Notes under the pieces: generated by a model | What the model saw: the letters and a program-made list of their open reading frames with translations, nothing else | What the model was told of the DNA's origin: nothing | Databases searched by the model: none | In this document: piece by piece, positions 23,701-38,422 of the stretch | Layout: each line of letters opens with the position of its first letter | How positions within the stretch are numbered: position 1 is the stretch's first letter | NCBI GenBank assembly: GCA_001592805.2 | Contig: CP051143.1 | Coordinates: 2,170,001 to 2,234,000 of the forward strand | Source: Peltaster fructicola | Taxonomy: Eukaryota; Ascomycota; Dothideomycetes | Direction of reading: 5' to 3' | DNA: 64,000 bases | Position numbers and translations under genes: made by a program

Positions 23701-25488
23701 ATGGCGGGTCCTATGCGTATGTTCGCTCATCCGATTGTTGACACACGCTGACTCTCGCAGAACTCGATCTTAGCAATGGTACGAGCATTCGACTGACTCT
23801 ATTCAAGCACTAACGGTCACAGCTCAAGTTGCAAAGGACGAGAACGGCAGACCTTTCATAATCGTCCGAGATCAAGGCAGAAAGAAGCGTACACATGGCA
23901 CAGATGCAGTCAAATCGCATATCCTCGCAGCACGAACAGTCGCCAACATTGTCAAGACATCACTCGGTCCTCGCGGGCTCGACAAGATCCTCATTTCGCC
24001 CGATGGCGACATCACAATCACGAACGATGGAGCTACGATCCTGGGACAAATGGAGATCACAAACCATATTGCACAACTACTCGTGAGTCTGTCGCAATCG
24101 CAAGATGCAGAGATAGGTGACGGAACAACCGGTGTGGTGGTGTTGGCCGGAGCATTGCTTGAGCAGGCGGCGGCTTTGATCGACAAGGGTATCCATCCTA
24201 TACGGATAGCTGATGGCTACGATGCTGCTTGTGAGGCTGCTGTCGCCGAGCTGGATCGAATCAGCGATGTCATTCCATTCTCGCGGACGAACACAGAGAA
24301 CCTCCATCGTGTGGCCAGGACGTCTCTTGGCTCGAAAATTGTGTCGAAAGCACATGACCAGTTTGCAAAGATTGCTGTGGATGCAGTTCTTTCTGTCGCC
24401 GATCTGGAGCGTAAGGATGTGGACTTCGAACTGATCAAGGTAGATGGTAAGGTAGGAGGCGCACTTGAGGATACCGTTCTGGTGCATGGTGTCATCGTCG
24501 ACAAGGACTTCTCACATCCACAGATGCCCTCAGAAGTTCGAGACGCTAAGTTGGCCATCCTGACCTGTGCATTCGAGCCACCGAAGCCAAAGACAAAGCA
24601 CAAGCTGGACATCACGTCCGTCGCCGAGTTCAAAGAGTTGCAGAAGTACGAGCGAAGCAAATTCGAGGAGATGATCAAGCAGATCAAGGACACAGGCGCG
24701 AACGTCGTCATCTGTCAATGGGGCTTCGACGACGAGGCAAACCATCTCTTGCTGACGAACCAGCTGCCTGCAGTGCGTTGGGTTGGTGGACCTGAAATTG
24801 AGCTCATCGCGATTGCCACGAACGGCAGAATCGTGCCTCGATTTGAGGATCTTTCTGCTGCAAAGCTTGGCAAGGCCGGTATTGTCAGAGAGATGTCCTT
24901 CGGCACGACACGTGAGAAGATGCTTGTCATCGAGGAGTGTGCCAATTCGAGAGCAGTCACTGTCTTCGTACGTGGCAGCAACAAGATGATCATCGATGAG
25001 GCAAAACGATCGCTGCACGATGCATTGTGTGTCGTCCGAAACCTAGTCAAGGACAACAGGATTGTGTATGGTGGTGGTGCTGCGGAGATTGCTTGCAGTA
25101 TCGCTGTTGAGAAAGCTGCGCTGGAAACAAGGAGTCTGGATCAATATGCAATGCGTGCCTTTGCAGAGGCGCTTGATGCCGTACCGATGGCACTGGCTGA
25201 GAACAGCGGTCTGTCAAGCATTGAGACACTCTCCGACCTCAAGTCGAGACAAGGGAAGGGTGAGGGTAGAGGCATACTTGGTGTTGATTGCATGCAGACT
25301 GGCAGCAATGGTTAGTCAAACCGTTTCGTCAATGATTCCGCTAACACATCACAGATATGAAGCAGCACTTTGTCATCGATCCACTGATCTCGAAGAGACA
25401 GCAACTTCTGTTGGCGACGCAGTTGTGCAGGATGGTCTTGAAGGTCAACAATGTGATCGTTGCAGGAAGCGATGAGAACGACTTCTAG
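23701..25488 (+). CDS. CCT5: TCP-1 / CCT chaperonin subunit epsilon, 551 aa
   Basis: Four exons: 23701-23716, 23761-23778 (an 18-nt microexon), 23823-25310 and 25355-25488. All three introns are exactly 44 nt (GTATGT...GCAG; GTACGA, CTAAC, CACAG; GTTAGT, GCTAAC, CACAG). The spliced N terminus reads [20 protein letters not shown], which matches the usual start of fungal CCT5. Group II chaperonin signatures are present: [31 protein letters not shown], and [16 protein letters not shown] (ATPase aspartate). The last exon supplies [24 protein letters not shown]. The protein is one subunit of the cytosolic eight-subunit ring that folds actin and tubulin. Length is as expected and the gene is intact. 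Confidence 0.96.
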
Positions 25489-25820
25489 ACTGGCAGAGGT
25501 ATACCACACTGCTGTCCCTGCAGACGAACATCGATATATGTTAGACTCACTGTAATCACACGCTCTGCACAGCTGTCAAAAGCTAGAATGTCTACGCCGC
25601 GAGCGAACTTTGAGATGGATATAGTCACCAATGCTGACCAAGCGGTCAATAACGGAAATTGCCAGAAATCCTCCATCAGCAACGACTTCACTCCTCCTTG
25701 TCCATCAAAGCAGGCATGTCTGAAACACAACACACGTGTCCAACGCGAAGTAAGGCCATGGTTACAGCTCCGATAGATGCAATGTACTCGTTGTATCGTT
25801 ATATGTGCTAAGTCTACACT
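25489..25820. other. Intergenic region between convergent genes
   Basis: A 332-bp gap between the 3' ends of CCT5 and the flavin oxidoreductase. No feature is seen. Confidence 0.4.
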
Positions 25821-29146
<3,326 letters not shown>

Positions 29147-30607
29147 ATGCGGTCACTTTTCGTGGTGGCCATAGCAGCCACAGCCACAGCGTTACCACGC
29201 CTACAGACGAGAGCGACTGATTTCTGTAAGAACCAAGACTTCACCATCGACGCCTGGAAAGACAACGACATGGACAACTTCGTGCGAATTGAAGGCATCG
29301 ACAAGATCTACCCGACCTTGACAAACACGACTCTGATGGACGCGTGGTCAGCTAAGCTTCCTGGTTGGACACCCACCAAGTGGCACTGTAACGGCGATAG
29401 CACAAGTGACGACTGCTCTGCATCCGCACTTCTCCAGTTCTGCTCTGGTAATCCTAAGTGGACTTTTGTCCTCGCCAGTCTGGGAACATACATCCAGTAC
29501 ATGCTGTACGTGCAGCGTTCGGTCAACAGTATGATCGCTACCGTGTCAATGGAGTACCCAAAGTTCCCTGCCACCTTCTACCCCGACAGCGTCCTCAAAC
29601 CACCAAAGGGAGATACGGCAAACGGGGCGGCCATTGCAGGCAATGTGCTGAGCTTCATGAGTGCCATTATGTCCGTCATACCCGGCGTAGGGGCTGTCAA
29701 GTCAGTCACGGGTGTTGTCAAAAGCACCATTACCGTCGTCAATGCTGGCCTGGCCGCAAGCAGTGACGCTATCAGCAAAGACGAAGGCAAGCTGGACTTG
29801 CAATTCGCTAGCTTTGCGGAGATCTCGGATGGCCTGGCCACTATCAAGAAGGCTATGGACAACGCTGTCAAGCAGAAGATCGACACGGTCGTTGCGAATA
29901 TCCCGAAAGCACAGTCAGATATCAACTGGGTTTGGGAAAATCTGCAGGGCGGCCCTTTTGCTGGCCAGATCAAACCTAAGAGCCAAATTGAGAACGACAA
30001 GACTTTACATGCTACCATGGCTGCGCCTGGAATCAACACTCTGTGGAATTATGCTGGTGTTGTCATTGCCAAGTGCAACAAGAAGGACTTCGAGAAGCTC
30101 GGCTATAGCGACCTCGACGTATGCTCTGGCGACACTCTATTTAAGAAGGGCACAAAGTACTGCGACAAGGACGGCTCCATGTTCGTGCTGCAGAAGCTGC
30201 CAAAAGACAAGTGGGACATCCAGAACCAGGGCACTTATGATGTGCCTGGAATCAATGATCTGGACAAGTACGGTCTGAGCCCTGAGATCGTCATGAAGTC
30301 CGCATGGAGGAATCAGAAACTGTATGGTATTGGAGGCGCTGGTCCGTCTCCAAACCAACTTATCGATACGATCAAGGGTTCCACAACTACAGACATTCCT
30401 CGAGAAAACCTTGCCTTCTTCAACACACCTGTCTGCGACTTCGCAAGCATACCGGTCGATGCCAGCCAGAAACTCTTCGCCAAAGGTGCTTGTGATAAAG
30501 GTGATAAGCAGACGAAGGATGTGTGCTACTTCTACACAATGATGTTGCATTGCAAAGACATCCCGGACTTCAACAAGGGTAACGTGAAGTGGCCGTTCAA
30601 TGGTTGA
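29147..30607 (+). CDS. Secreted protein with hydrophobic hairpin, 486 aa
   Basis: Single exon. A clear signal peptide (MRSLFVVAIAATATALPRL) is followed by a mature protein with about 11 cysteines. Residues around 164-207 form two consecutive hydrophobic, glycine/alanine-rich segments (GAAIAGNVLSFMSAIMSVIPGVG, then SVTGVVKSTITVVNAGLAA). After them comes a charged helical stretch (SDGLATIKKAMDNAVKQKI). The C-terminal half is soluble and Lys/Asp-rich. I do not recognise a characterised family. The layout (secreted, Cys-containing, internal hydrophobic hairpin) could mean membrane interaction or a packed helical core; both are speculation. Codon use and an uninterrupted frame support a real, expressed gene. 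Confidence 0.8.
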   Translation: MRSLFVVAIAATATALPRLQTRATDFCKNQDFTIDAWKDNDMDNFVRIEGIDKIYPTLTNTTLMDAWSAKLPGWTPTKWHCNGDSTSDDCSASALLQFCSGNPKWTFVLASLGTYIQYMLYVQRSVNSMIATVSMEYPKFPATFYPDSVLKPPKGDTANGAAIAGNVLSFMSAIMSVIPGVGAVKSVTGVVKSTITVVNAGLAASSDAISKDEGKLDLQFASFAEISDGLATIKKAMDNAVKQKIDTVVANIPKAQSDINWVWENLQGGPFAGQIKPKSQIENDKTLHATMAAPGINTLWNYAGVVIAKCNKKDFEKLGYSDLDVCSGDTLFKKGTKYCDKDGSMFVLQKLPKDKWDIQNQGTYDVPGINDLDKYGLSPEIVMKSAWRNQKLYGIGGAGPSPNQLIDTIKGSTTTDIPRENLAFFNTPVCDFASIPVDASQKLFAKGACDKGDKQTKDVCYFYTMMLHCKDIPDFNKGNVKWPFNG

Positions 30608-30832
30608 TGAGAGTCGTCTCTATAGTGTGGCATCAACATTCTCAGGGGCTGTAGAGGAGGCACTGTCTGCAAATATCAGCGCTCTTCACAGACATTTACA
30701 TCATCTGGGACCCATCTCCATCGCGGAAGTGGACGATCAGCAGACCTAGCTTCGAAGCAAGTGTGAAAATGACCGGACAGAAAGTCTCCTGGTTATGTAC
30801 ATCATGAAGTTTATTGATCATATTCTATTCAA

Positions 30833-33607
30833 TCATGATACTCTTCTCGAGTAAAACACGATATATGCTTCCTCGTTATTCAATGCAGCATTCCGACCAA
30901 GATCGCTTGGCTGGAAATCGCCGACTCTCGTATCGTTGAACATCCTCCAAGTCCCTCTTACCCGATCTTTCGATGCACAAATGTAGTGTCCAGACGTTAG
31001 GGTCGTGCCAATATGCCTGATTACGGCGTAAGCATCGTAGAGGTACGGCGCGGAATTCATCTCGGGCCTGACAGAGTACTTCTCAAAGAGCTCAGGTGGT
31101 GTAGGCGGTAGCATGTATGGCTCCAAATCTAATCCAGTGAGTGGGAAGTCGATGGGAGTGCGAACCTTCCGTGTGCTGCTACCAGTGGATGCGAAGCGCT
31201 TGAAGTGCACCACCAAGTTTTGTGGTGCTCTTGTCAGTATGATCTGCTTGGTAGCCTCTCTTTCGCGTCTACAGCGGACACATTTCCAGACCTCATCACC
31301 ACTCAACATCTCTTCAGCGCAGTAGCTTCTCAGACATTCGTCTAGTGTAGGCTTGACCTCGACGCTCAGTGAGTAGAACGCCTCGTATGTGGTGCTGGTA
31401 AAGCCGCAGGTTGTGCATTTCAGTCTCGATGCATGCTGTCCGGCGAATAGCCTGGTAAGGTAGGACTCCTCCCTATACAGATATCTGTCCCATTCGAAGC
31501 GCGATACCACACCCTTAGGCATAGCCTCTCGTCGCTGTTCTTCTGCCTCGGTGAGTGCCTTGGCAGGCTGCCTGCTCCAATTGCCGTTCAGATCTTCGTG
31601 AAGACAATCGACAAGGAAGTCAAAGAACTCCTTGGCATCCTGCTGTCGGTCAAGCGTCCACTCTCGGTTGAGTCTGCCACAGAAATTTCTGAACGTGGTT
31701 GGCTTTATACTCTCGACATCACCAGCCCACAGACTGCGGATTAAGGTGCTGTAGAGCTCTGGCATAACACCCTTCGAGCCTTTCCAGTTGTCTCTTTGCA
31801 CAGATTTCCTGAACTGGTCGTCCAGAAAGAATACTGACAAAGGCACAGTAGCTGACAGCGCTTGTAGCGTTGCATTCATGTAGCAAGTAACTCCGAAGTT
31901 GACGAGACCAGTCTTTGGCAATCGCAGATTGGCCGAAGCATACTTTGGTGGCACATAAGGAGCAAGAGAGGCTGTGCGTAGAGGAGGCGGGACAGCACGA
32001 TCTGATACTCCGTTGTAGCTCATACGAGGAGCTGCAGGGCTTGGCCGTGCTGGTGGTTGTGGTGCTCGAGGATATTCGACAATCTTGGACGGAATCTTCG
32101 GAGGTTCGACTTCAGGAAATCTCTGGAGGAACTCCTCGATTACTGAGTTGCCATCGTCGAGTATGGGCGGCTTGGGTGCGGAGAGACTCTCCTGACGAGC
32201 TCGCTCCAGCCAACTGCGCTCCTCCTCCTGATCAAGCGGGTTATAGTCTCGAAGTCTTCGTTTCGGCACACGCAGGTCGCTTCTTCCGGCCGGCCGCCGC
32301 TGTGGTAGTCGTCTAATGGTCGTACTCGAGGCCAGTGATTGAGAGCCAGCAATGTCACACCATGCGTCGAGCCCACCAATCAGTAATTTGGGAGCAGCTT
32401 TCAGAGGCTTCTCTTGGTTGAACTCCCACAGCGCATCGTGAAGGTACTTCTGTTCACCACCTGCCTGATCGTAGTATACAATCAGATCAAACATATGTCT
32501 GTCGTCCCATAGCAGCTGTTCTCGATCAGGGCTCAGCACCAAAGTCTCGTAGACCTCTTCCGCACTCATGCCATGTCGCAGTGTCATGGGTTCAATACAC
32601 ATGATGTTTCTCGTAAAGATGTGACCTTGGTCGAAGTCTGCTCGCGCTCTGACATCGATGAGCAGTACTGAGAACCGCTGCAGATAGTCGTATAGTCGTT
32701 CAGCATCGATTCGAAGATCATCATGATGGGTGGAACGTTTCCTTCGTGGAGCGGAACCAAGTATGGCCTCGGTCCGACTGCTCGCAAGACTTCTGGCGGT
32801 ATGTCGTGGCGGAGCAAAGCCACCATTCGTGTCCATGTTCCGAGCTGGGCTATACGTCGGACTGGGAGGCTTCGGTAAGTCCAGTGGCAGCTTGGCAGGT
32901 CGATGTGGTGCCATGTCAATTGGTGTCTCTGAGTAGGACAGTGCTGAATCTGGCTCACTTGTCGGGCTTGTGACAGTGCTCAAGCGAAGTCTGTTGAATC
33001 GATTCGTCAAGTCTTGCTGTGGCTGTTCAGATAATGGCCGTCCATGTAGTGCCTGAGGCTTGGGAGGCTTCATCACTCCATTCATATGTGCGGGCGTCCC
33101 ATTGCTCTGTGATTGTGCTCCATCCCTCCTTGACATATCGATGCTGTTTCGTCCTGGTAAGAGACTGGATGGAACGCTGTTCCTCTGGACGCCATTCCTC
33201 AGATTATCACTTTCGATGATGCTTTTAATATTCATATATTGCTCATGCTGCGCGAACAGCTTCCTATTCAACACTTTCAACCGATGTTCGCCATTCTTGT
33301 CATCGTGTATCAAGTCGATATATCCGGTGTGTCTTGGTATTACGTTTGTCGCCAGCTCATGTGCTCGCATGTACTCCACGAACGCAAGGTCTGGCCGTCT
33401 GAAACTGATTTGTGAGTTCGCTGTCGCCAAACATCGATCTGCAATATCTGTGAGGACTTTTATCGATGAAGATGAGTTGTAGCCCGTCAAAGCCTGCGCT
33501 TGCAGATCTTGTATATGTGCGAAGACTCGCTCTTTCGCGGCGAAGCCTCCATTTGAGGACGGTGGTGCGGACGGTATATTAGGAGGAGGAAGAGCGGCAG
33601 CGCTCAT
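30833..33607 (-). CDS. Ubiquitin-specific protease with rhodanese domain (Doa4/USP8-like), 924 aa
   Basis: Single exon. The first real ATG is at 33607; the frame upstream begins only with GTG. The N-terminal 120 residues resemble the helical USP8/Doa4-type dimerisation region (RPDLAFVEYMRAHELATNVI). A rhodanese-like domain lies at about 295-420 (LLIDVRARADFDQGHI). After a Pro-rich linker the USP catalytic domain begins: TGLVNFGVTCYMNATLQAL with nucleophile Cys575, CysX2Cys zinc ligands (LKCTTCGF, WKCVRC), and SGHYICASKD with the catalytic His874, then WRMFNDTRV. This architecture matches yeast Doa4/Ubp5 and human USP8, which deubiquitylate endosomal cargo before it enters multivesicular bodies. 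It is divergent from VPS27, a partner pathway. It appears intact. Confidence 0.93.
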   Translation of the reverse strand: MSAAALPPPNIPSAPPSSNGGFAAKERVFAHIQDLQAQALTGYNSSSSIKVLTDIADRCLATANSQISFRRPDLAFVEYMRAHELATNVIPRHTGYIDLIHDDKNGEHRLKVLNRKLFAQHEQYMNIKSIIESDNLRNGVQRNSVPSSLLPGRNSIDMSRRDGAQSQSNGTPAHMNGVMKPPKPQALHGRPLSEQPQQDLTNRFNRLRLSTVTSPTSEPDSALSYSETPIDMAPHRPAKLPLDLPKPPSPTYSPARNMDTNGGFAPPRHTARSLASSRTEAILGSAPRRKRSTHHDDLRIDAERLYDYLQRFSVLLIDVRARADFDQGHIFTRNIMCIEPMTLRHGMSAEEVYETLVLSPDREQLLWDDRHMFDLIVYYDQAGGEQKYLHDALWEFNQEKPLKAAPKLLIGGLDAWCDIAGSQSLASSTTIRRLPQRRPAGRSDLRVPKRRLRDYNPLDQEEERSWLERARQESLSAPKPPILDDGNSVIEEFLQRFPEVEPPKIPSKIVEYPRAPQPPARPSPAAPRMSYNGVSDRAVPPPLRTASLAPYVPPKYASANLRLPKTGLVNFGVTCYMNATLQALSATVPLSVFFLDDQFRKSVQRDNWKGSKGVMPELYSTLIRSLWAGDVESIKPTTFRNFCGRLNREWTLDRQQDAKEFFDFLVDCLHEDLNGNWSRQPAKALTEAEEQRREAMPKGVVSRFEWDRYLYREESYLTRLFAGQHASRLKCTTCGFTSTTYEAFYSLSVEVKPTLDECLRSYCAEEMLSGDEVWKCVRCRREREATKQIILTRAPQNLVVHFKRFASTGSSTRKVRTPIDFPLTGLDLEPYMLPPTPPELFEKYSVRPEMNSAPYLYDAYAVIRHIGTTLTSGHYICASKDRVRGTWRMFNDTRVGDFQPSDLGRNAALNNEEAYIVFYSRRVS

Positions 33608-34276
33608 GGTTGTGGTTATGCTGCGATCATGGCGCTGAGATCGTCTCGCTGATGTCGAAGTGGCGGCCACTCGCTAATAATGGTGGTGGTGAGTGATACG
33701 ATCAGTTTGTGGCTGATTATGCTAGGAGCACAGCGCAGACGCGCTGGTGGCAATGTGTCGTGTAGCTGCTGCGCAGATAATGTCACCGCGACTTGGCTGC
33801 ACTCGTTGGCCGGCGTGATGTCTCGGTCGTGATAATCAGGTTGCTAGAACAATCGAGAGAAGTGAAGTCATCAATGTCCGTGCATGGAGTGATCTTTCCA
33901 GCGATCATCCTCCACTGCCGCCCTAATTGTGGCTGACGCCTACAGCTTGAGCCTCAGGTTTATTCCATACAGTAACACGTCACATTCCAACACATCCGCT
34001 TTACGATCTTAGAGAAGCTCATCAACCTTGTATCAACACAGGAGAAGGCGATCTTCGCTGGCTTGTCCACTGTCTACGACCACGACAGATCCCTCAAACG
34101 GCGATCCGGATCTATAACGATATCCTTGCCCGAGCTCTAAGCATCGTCTTCGACAGAGAGATACTAGTCGTAGCCTCAAGCTTGACACAGCTACACCCTG
34201 TCCCGCCATAGGCAAGCTGTCCAAGCACGCCTGATAGTCTACCGAGACACGACAGCATCCCTCATAATCTGTGATC
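33608..34276. promoter_or_regulatory. 669-bp divergent intergenic region USP / VPS27
   Basis: Separates the start codons of two endosomal ubiquitin-pathway genes transcribed away from each other. No specific operator was identified. Confidence 0.45.
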
Positions 34277-36057
34277 ATGGCGTCCTGGTTTGGAGGGTCT
34301 AGCAATAGCGAGTTCGATGCCCAGGTCGAGCGAGCAACCTCATCCTCACTGGAGGACATCGCACTCAACCTTGAGATCACAGATACTATCCGAAGCAAAA
34401 CGGTACCGGCCAAAGAAGCTATGCGAAGCTTGAAACGACGGATAGGCAACAAGAATCCCAATATCCAGATAGCTGCCTTGAATCTGACGGACACCTGCGT
34501 GAAGAATGGAGGCGCCCATTTCATACAAGAGATAGCGAGCAGAGAATTCATGGACAACCTAGTCAGCATGGTGAGAACATACACCGGTACGGACTGGACG
34601 AAACCAGAAGTCAGAGCAAAGATCTTGGAGCTCATACAGAACTGGAGCGCCGCAGCACAAGGACGAGAGTATATAGGCTATATTGTCGAGGTATATCGCA
34701 TGCTGCAGCACGAGAAGTTCGATTTTCCGCCTCGACAGGAAGTCGCCAGCAGCATGTTCGATTCGAGCGCGCCGCCAGAATGGACCGACTCCGACATCTG
34801 CATGCGATGTAGGAGAAGTTCACCACATTCAACAGGAAACACCACTGTAGGAACTGCGGCGGCATCTTCTGCGGAGCTTGTTCGTCAAAGACTCTGGCCT
34901 TACCACATCTTGGTATCATGACACCAGTCAGAGTCGACGACGGGTGCTATGCGAAGCTTACAGCCAACAAGGCTAGCGATGTTCCGGAACCACGAAGCTT
35001 GTACCAAGGCAGCATGCAACCTCGAGAAGCAAGAGCAGACGACGGATTCGATGCAGATCTAAGGAAAGCCCTCGAGATGAGCTTGGAAGATAGCAAAGGA
35101 CATTCTGGAGCAGGATATGTGCCACAGAAGTCGCAGACTCTACCACAGACGAATGGAAAGAAGGACGAAGAGGAGGATGCGGATCTCAAGGCTGCTATAG
35201 CAGCTTCACTCGCAGATATGGAAGAAGAGAAGAAGGCGAGTGCTGTCCAGCTGAAGCAGCAACCAACACGACCGGCGCCAGTCCAGAGTCAATTCGAGCT
35301 GTCGCCTCTCGAAGCCGAGAACATCAATCTCTTTGCGACACTTGTCGACCGACTACAACATCAACCGCCTGGTACTATCCTACGAGAACCTCAGATTCAA
35401 GAACTGTATGAAGGTATAGGCACTCTTCGACCAAAGCTTGCGAGGACGTACGGCGAAACCATGGCCAAACATGATACCCTGCTGGATCTTCACTCCAAGA
35501 TAGCAACTGTAGTGCGCTACTACGACCGCATGCTCGAGGAGCGACTCAACAGCACATACACAAGCAGATACGGCGGAGCATACCCCTCACACAATGCAGA
35601 AAACTACTACACGGCTTCGAGTGCGCCTGTAGAGCAGTATGCTGCACGACCTGCATTCACAAATTACCCTCCAGCACAAGCACCTTATCCAGAACCATAC
35701 CCAGACATTGGCGCAGGACGGATACCACCGTCATTCCCTACACAGACAGAACAACCATACTACAACCAGTATCAGCAGCCACAGCAATACCCCCAGCAGC
35801 AATATGCTGCGAAACAGAACCAATACCCAACACTCCCAACCCAAACAGCGCCATCCCAAACTTCACAGACCTCGAGCGGTCCACCCGGCGCGGTCAGTCC
35901 GTCGCTGGAACCTGCTTCGAGTTACTACTATGCAGATCAGGGCCATGTACACCACCAGCATGTGCCACCAAGTCCTGAAGTTCATCATCAACCATTTCCG
36001 CAGCTCAATGCGCCTGTACCAACGGCACCAAAAGAGGACAGCTTGATAGAGCTTTGA
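34277..36057 (+). CDS. VPS27: ESCRT-0 subunit Vps27 (VHS-FYVE-UIM); one-base frame break
   Basis: Starts [14 protein letters not shown]. The VHS domain covers residues 1-150. A FYVE finger follows from [10 protein letters not shown] at about 168; its remainder ([32 protein letters not shown]) is in the next frame, so one base is missing near 34811-34815 in the sequence given. No intron can explain it, because splicing there would delete the zinc ligands. Downstream are two ubiquitin-interacting motifs ([30 protein letters not shown]), a GAT-like helical region and a Gln/Pro/Tyr-rich tail ending DSLIEL, a likely clathrin box. The protein binds PI3P and ubiquitylated cargo on endosomes. Everything else is conserved, so an assembly error is the likeliest cause. 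Confidence 0.9.
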
Positions 36058-36492
36058 TACTCCTGTATGATGCTATGATGCATGTATGATCAAGTAGAAT
36101 GTGCTTTCGTTGCGTGCTGCTGTGTTGCTGTATATCAGTGTCATGATTCATCTCGAACGTCATGAAGGAGAAGTCATTACAACGAGCATGCCAGAGATCG
36201 GACCAGATTGCAGCTGTGTCTGCTGGGCTGGCATTGATCTCGAAAGAACAGTTCAGCCTGGTCTAGAACAGCGTATCATGAACGTTTTGTGGTGGTCTCA
36301 ACATCCGGGTTACTCCAGCTCATTCTATTATAGTGAAGTCGTGGTAGTGTAGGTCAGAAATTCATCAGCTTAGGCTCGACGATTTCAAACACTCCATCTC
36401 TGAACCAAACCAGAACGTGCAGCACATCTCGGAAGCATCGATGCTAGTCCTTTGGCCCAGGTGACAGCACAGTATTCTGTACATCAGATAAT
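36058..36492. other. Intergenic region
   Basis: An 83-codon open frame at 36101-36352 has no motif and is probably chance. The rest is promoter of the MFS gene. Confidence 0.4.
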
Positions 36493-38197
36493 ATGCCTTC
36501 GAAGAATATCTTGCAAGAAGTTCCTCCAGAGCCAGTCGACGAGAACACACCCCTTCTGAGAGGTGACGAAGATGCTCTTGAAGCACAAGCACAACAAGAA
36601 CGACGGGAACATGATGTCAACTCTGTCCCGATCGCAGACGAGCCGAGTACACTCACGCTGCTGCTCACCATGAGCAGTCTATGGCTCAGCACTTTCTTTG
36701 CAGCATTAGGTAGCGCAGACAATCTACAGGCTGCAACTCACACTGACATCCTTAGACACCACTGTGGTAGCTACATTGTCGAAGCCAATATCCGATAGCT
36801 TCAACTCATTCACACTCTTCTCGTGGCTCGCATCAGCATACTTGATCACGAACGCTGCCTTCCAACCACTATCCGGCAAGCTCACAGATATCTATGGCAG
36901 ACGGGCCGGTCTTGTCTTTGCAACCACATTCTTCGCTGCAGGCACTCTGCTCTGCGGTCTTGCTCAGGATCAATGGGTCATCGTACTCGGCAGACTTATC
37001 GCCGGTGCCGGTGGCGGTTGTCTTAATACTATTTCGACATTCGTGGCCTCTGATCTGATACCACTACGCAAGCGCGGCGTATGGCAAGGCATGGGCAACA
37101 TCGTCTTTGGCACAGGCATGGGGCTTGGCGGTGTCTTTGGAGGCTACATCAACGATCGGCTCGGATGGCGCTATGCATTTTACATCCAGGTGCCATTCAT
37201 CGTGCTCGCCGGCATCCTTGCGGTCATCTTCGTCAAGGTCCCCATCAAGGAGACCGAAACGAACAAACTGCAGCGAGTGGACTTCCTAGGAGCCATCGCT
37301 CTCTCGGTAGCACTTGTGCTCTTACTCCTAGGACTCAACTCTGGAGGTAACATCGTCCCGTGGAATCATCCCCTTGTCTACGTGTCTATCCCACTTAGCG
37401 GAGTCGCACTGGTCATATTCGCATACATCGAGGATCGAGTGGCAGAGCCCATCATTCCAGTGCGTCTCCTTCTGGACCGCAGTGTAGCAGCTGCATGTCT
37501 CACGAACTGGTTTGAAACGATCAGTGTCTTTGGACTTCTATACTACGGTCCGGTCTACTTCCAGGCAGTTCTTGGAGCGACAGCGACTCAATCTGGAGTA
37601 CGATTGATACCACAATCTGTTGGAACCGCAATAGGTTCGCTGGGCTCAGGCTTGATCATGCGAGCCACAGGAAACTATATCTACCTCAACATATTCATGC
37701 AGTCGTTGTCAATAGCAGGCGCCGCAGCGATCCTAGGAACGTTCAATGCAACTGTTCAGCCAGCACTGCCGTTCATATTTCTGCTCATGAGTGGTATCGC
37801 ATATGGCAGTATGCTCACCATCACTCTGATATCACTCATCGCTGCGGTCGACCACAAACATCAAGCTGTCATCACGTCAGCGAGCTATGCCTTCAGATCG
37901 ACAGGCAGCACAATTGGTATTGCCATCAGCTCGGCAGTATTGCAGAATCTGCTCAAGCAGGGACTGTGGTCGAGGTTTGGCTCTGAGCCAGATGCAGCAG
38001 AGCGGATCTCTAAGATCAGAAACTCTGTCGACGAGATACACAGACTACCTGAAAGCTGGCATGATGGAGTGATAGAAGCATATGTGAATGCTTTGAGAGG
38101 TGTCTGGGTAGTAGTGCTTGGCTTTGCTATCATTGCTGCGATTGCTAGCTTCTGCATCCGACAGCAGAAGCTATACTCCAATCTAGAGAGGTCGTAG
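36493..38197 (+). CDS. MFS transporter, DHA2-like vacuolar type (Vba/Fnx), 552 aa
   Basis: Exons 36493-36709 and 36756-38197, with a 46-nt intron (GTAGCG, CTGAC, TTAG). Splicing creates FFAALDTTVVATL, motif D1 of the DHA2 family in TM1. Motif A is GKLTDIYGRRAG and motif C in TM5 is GTGMGLGGVFGGYI. The cytoplasmic N terminus has ENTPLL, an acidic dileucine signal that in yeast routes membrane proteins to the vacuole through AP-3. Together with overall resemblance to Vba and Fnx proteins, this suggests a vacuolar basic amino acid or drug carrier. Substrate assignment is inference. Twelve to fourteen hydrophobic segments are present and the frame is intact. Confidence 0.9.
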
Positions 38198-38208
38198 GTA
38201 GACTCATG

Positions 38209-38222
38209 TATATATATATATA
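38209..38222. repeat. (TA)7 microsatellite
   Basis: Seven TA dinucleotides directly after the MFS stop codon, in its 3' UTR. Confidence 0.9.
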
Positions 38223-38422
38223 TGTCACAATGACAAGCCTGGCAATCCGACATGATAGTATAGCACACTAAGTTGAAGCCATACTTCTGTGTTCACGTTT
38301 TGACAATGCACGAATGGCTCTGATCGAGATCTTAACGGATGATGTAAGTGTTCATTGACTGTACTCGCTGTGAGCAGTACATATAGTACAAGGCTCTTCT
38401 GTCTAACAATGCCCATGTGAGT

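Noticed and set aside
34812-34853. 42-nt GT..AG intron in VPS27 to explain the frame break
   Set aside because: It is below the 44-nt minimum seen elsewhere, gives a stop at once and deletes FYVE zinc ligands.
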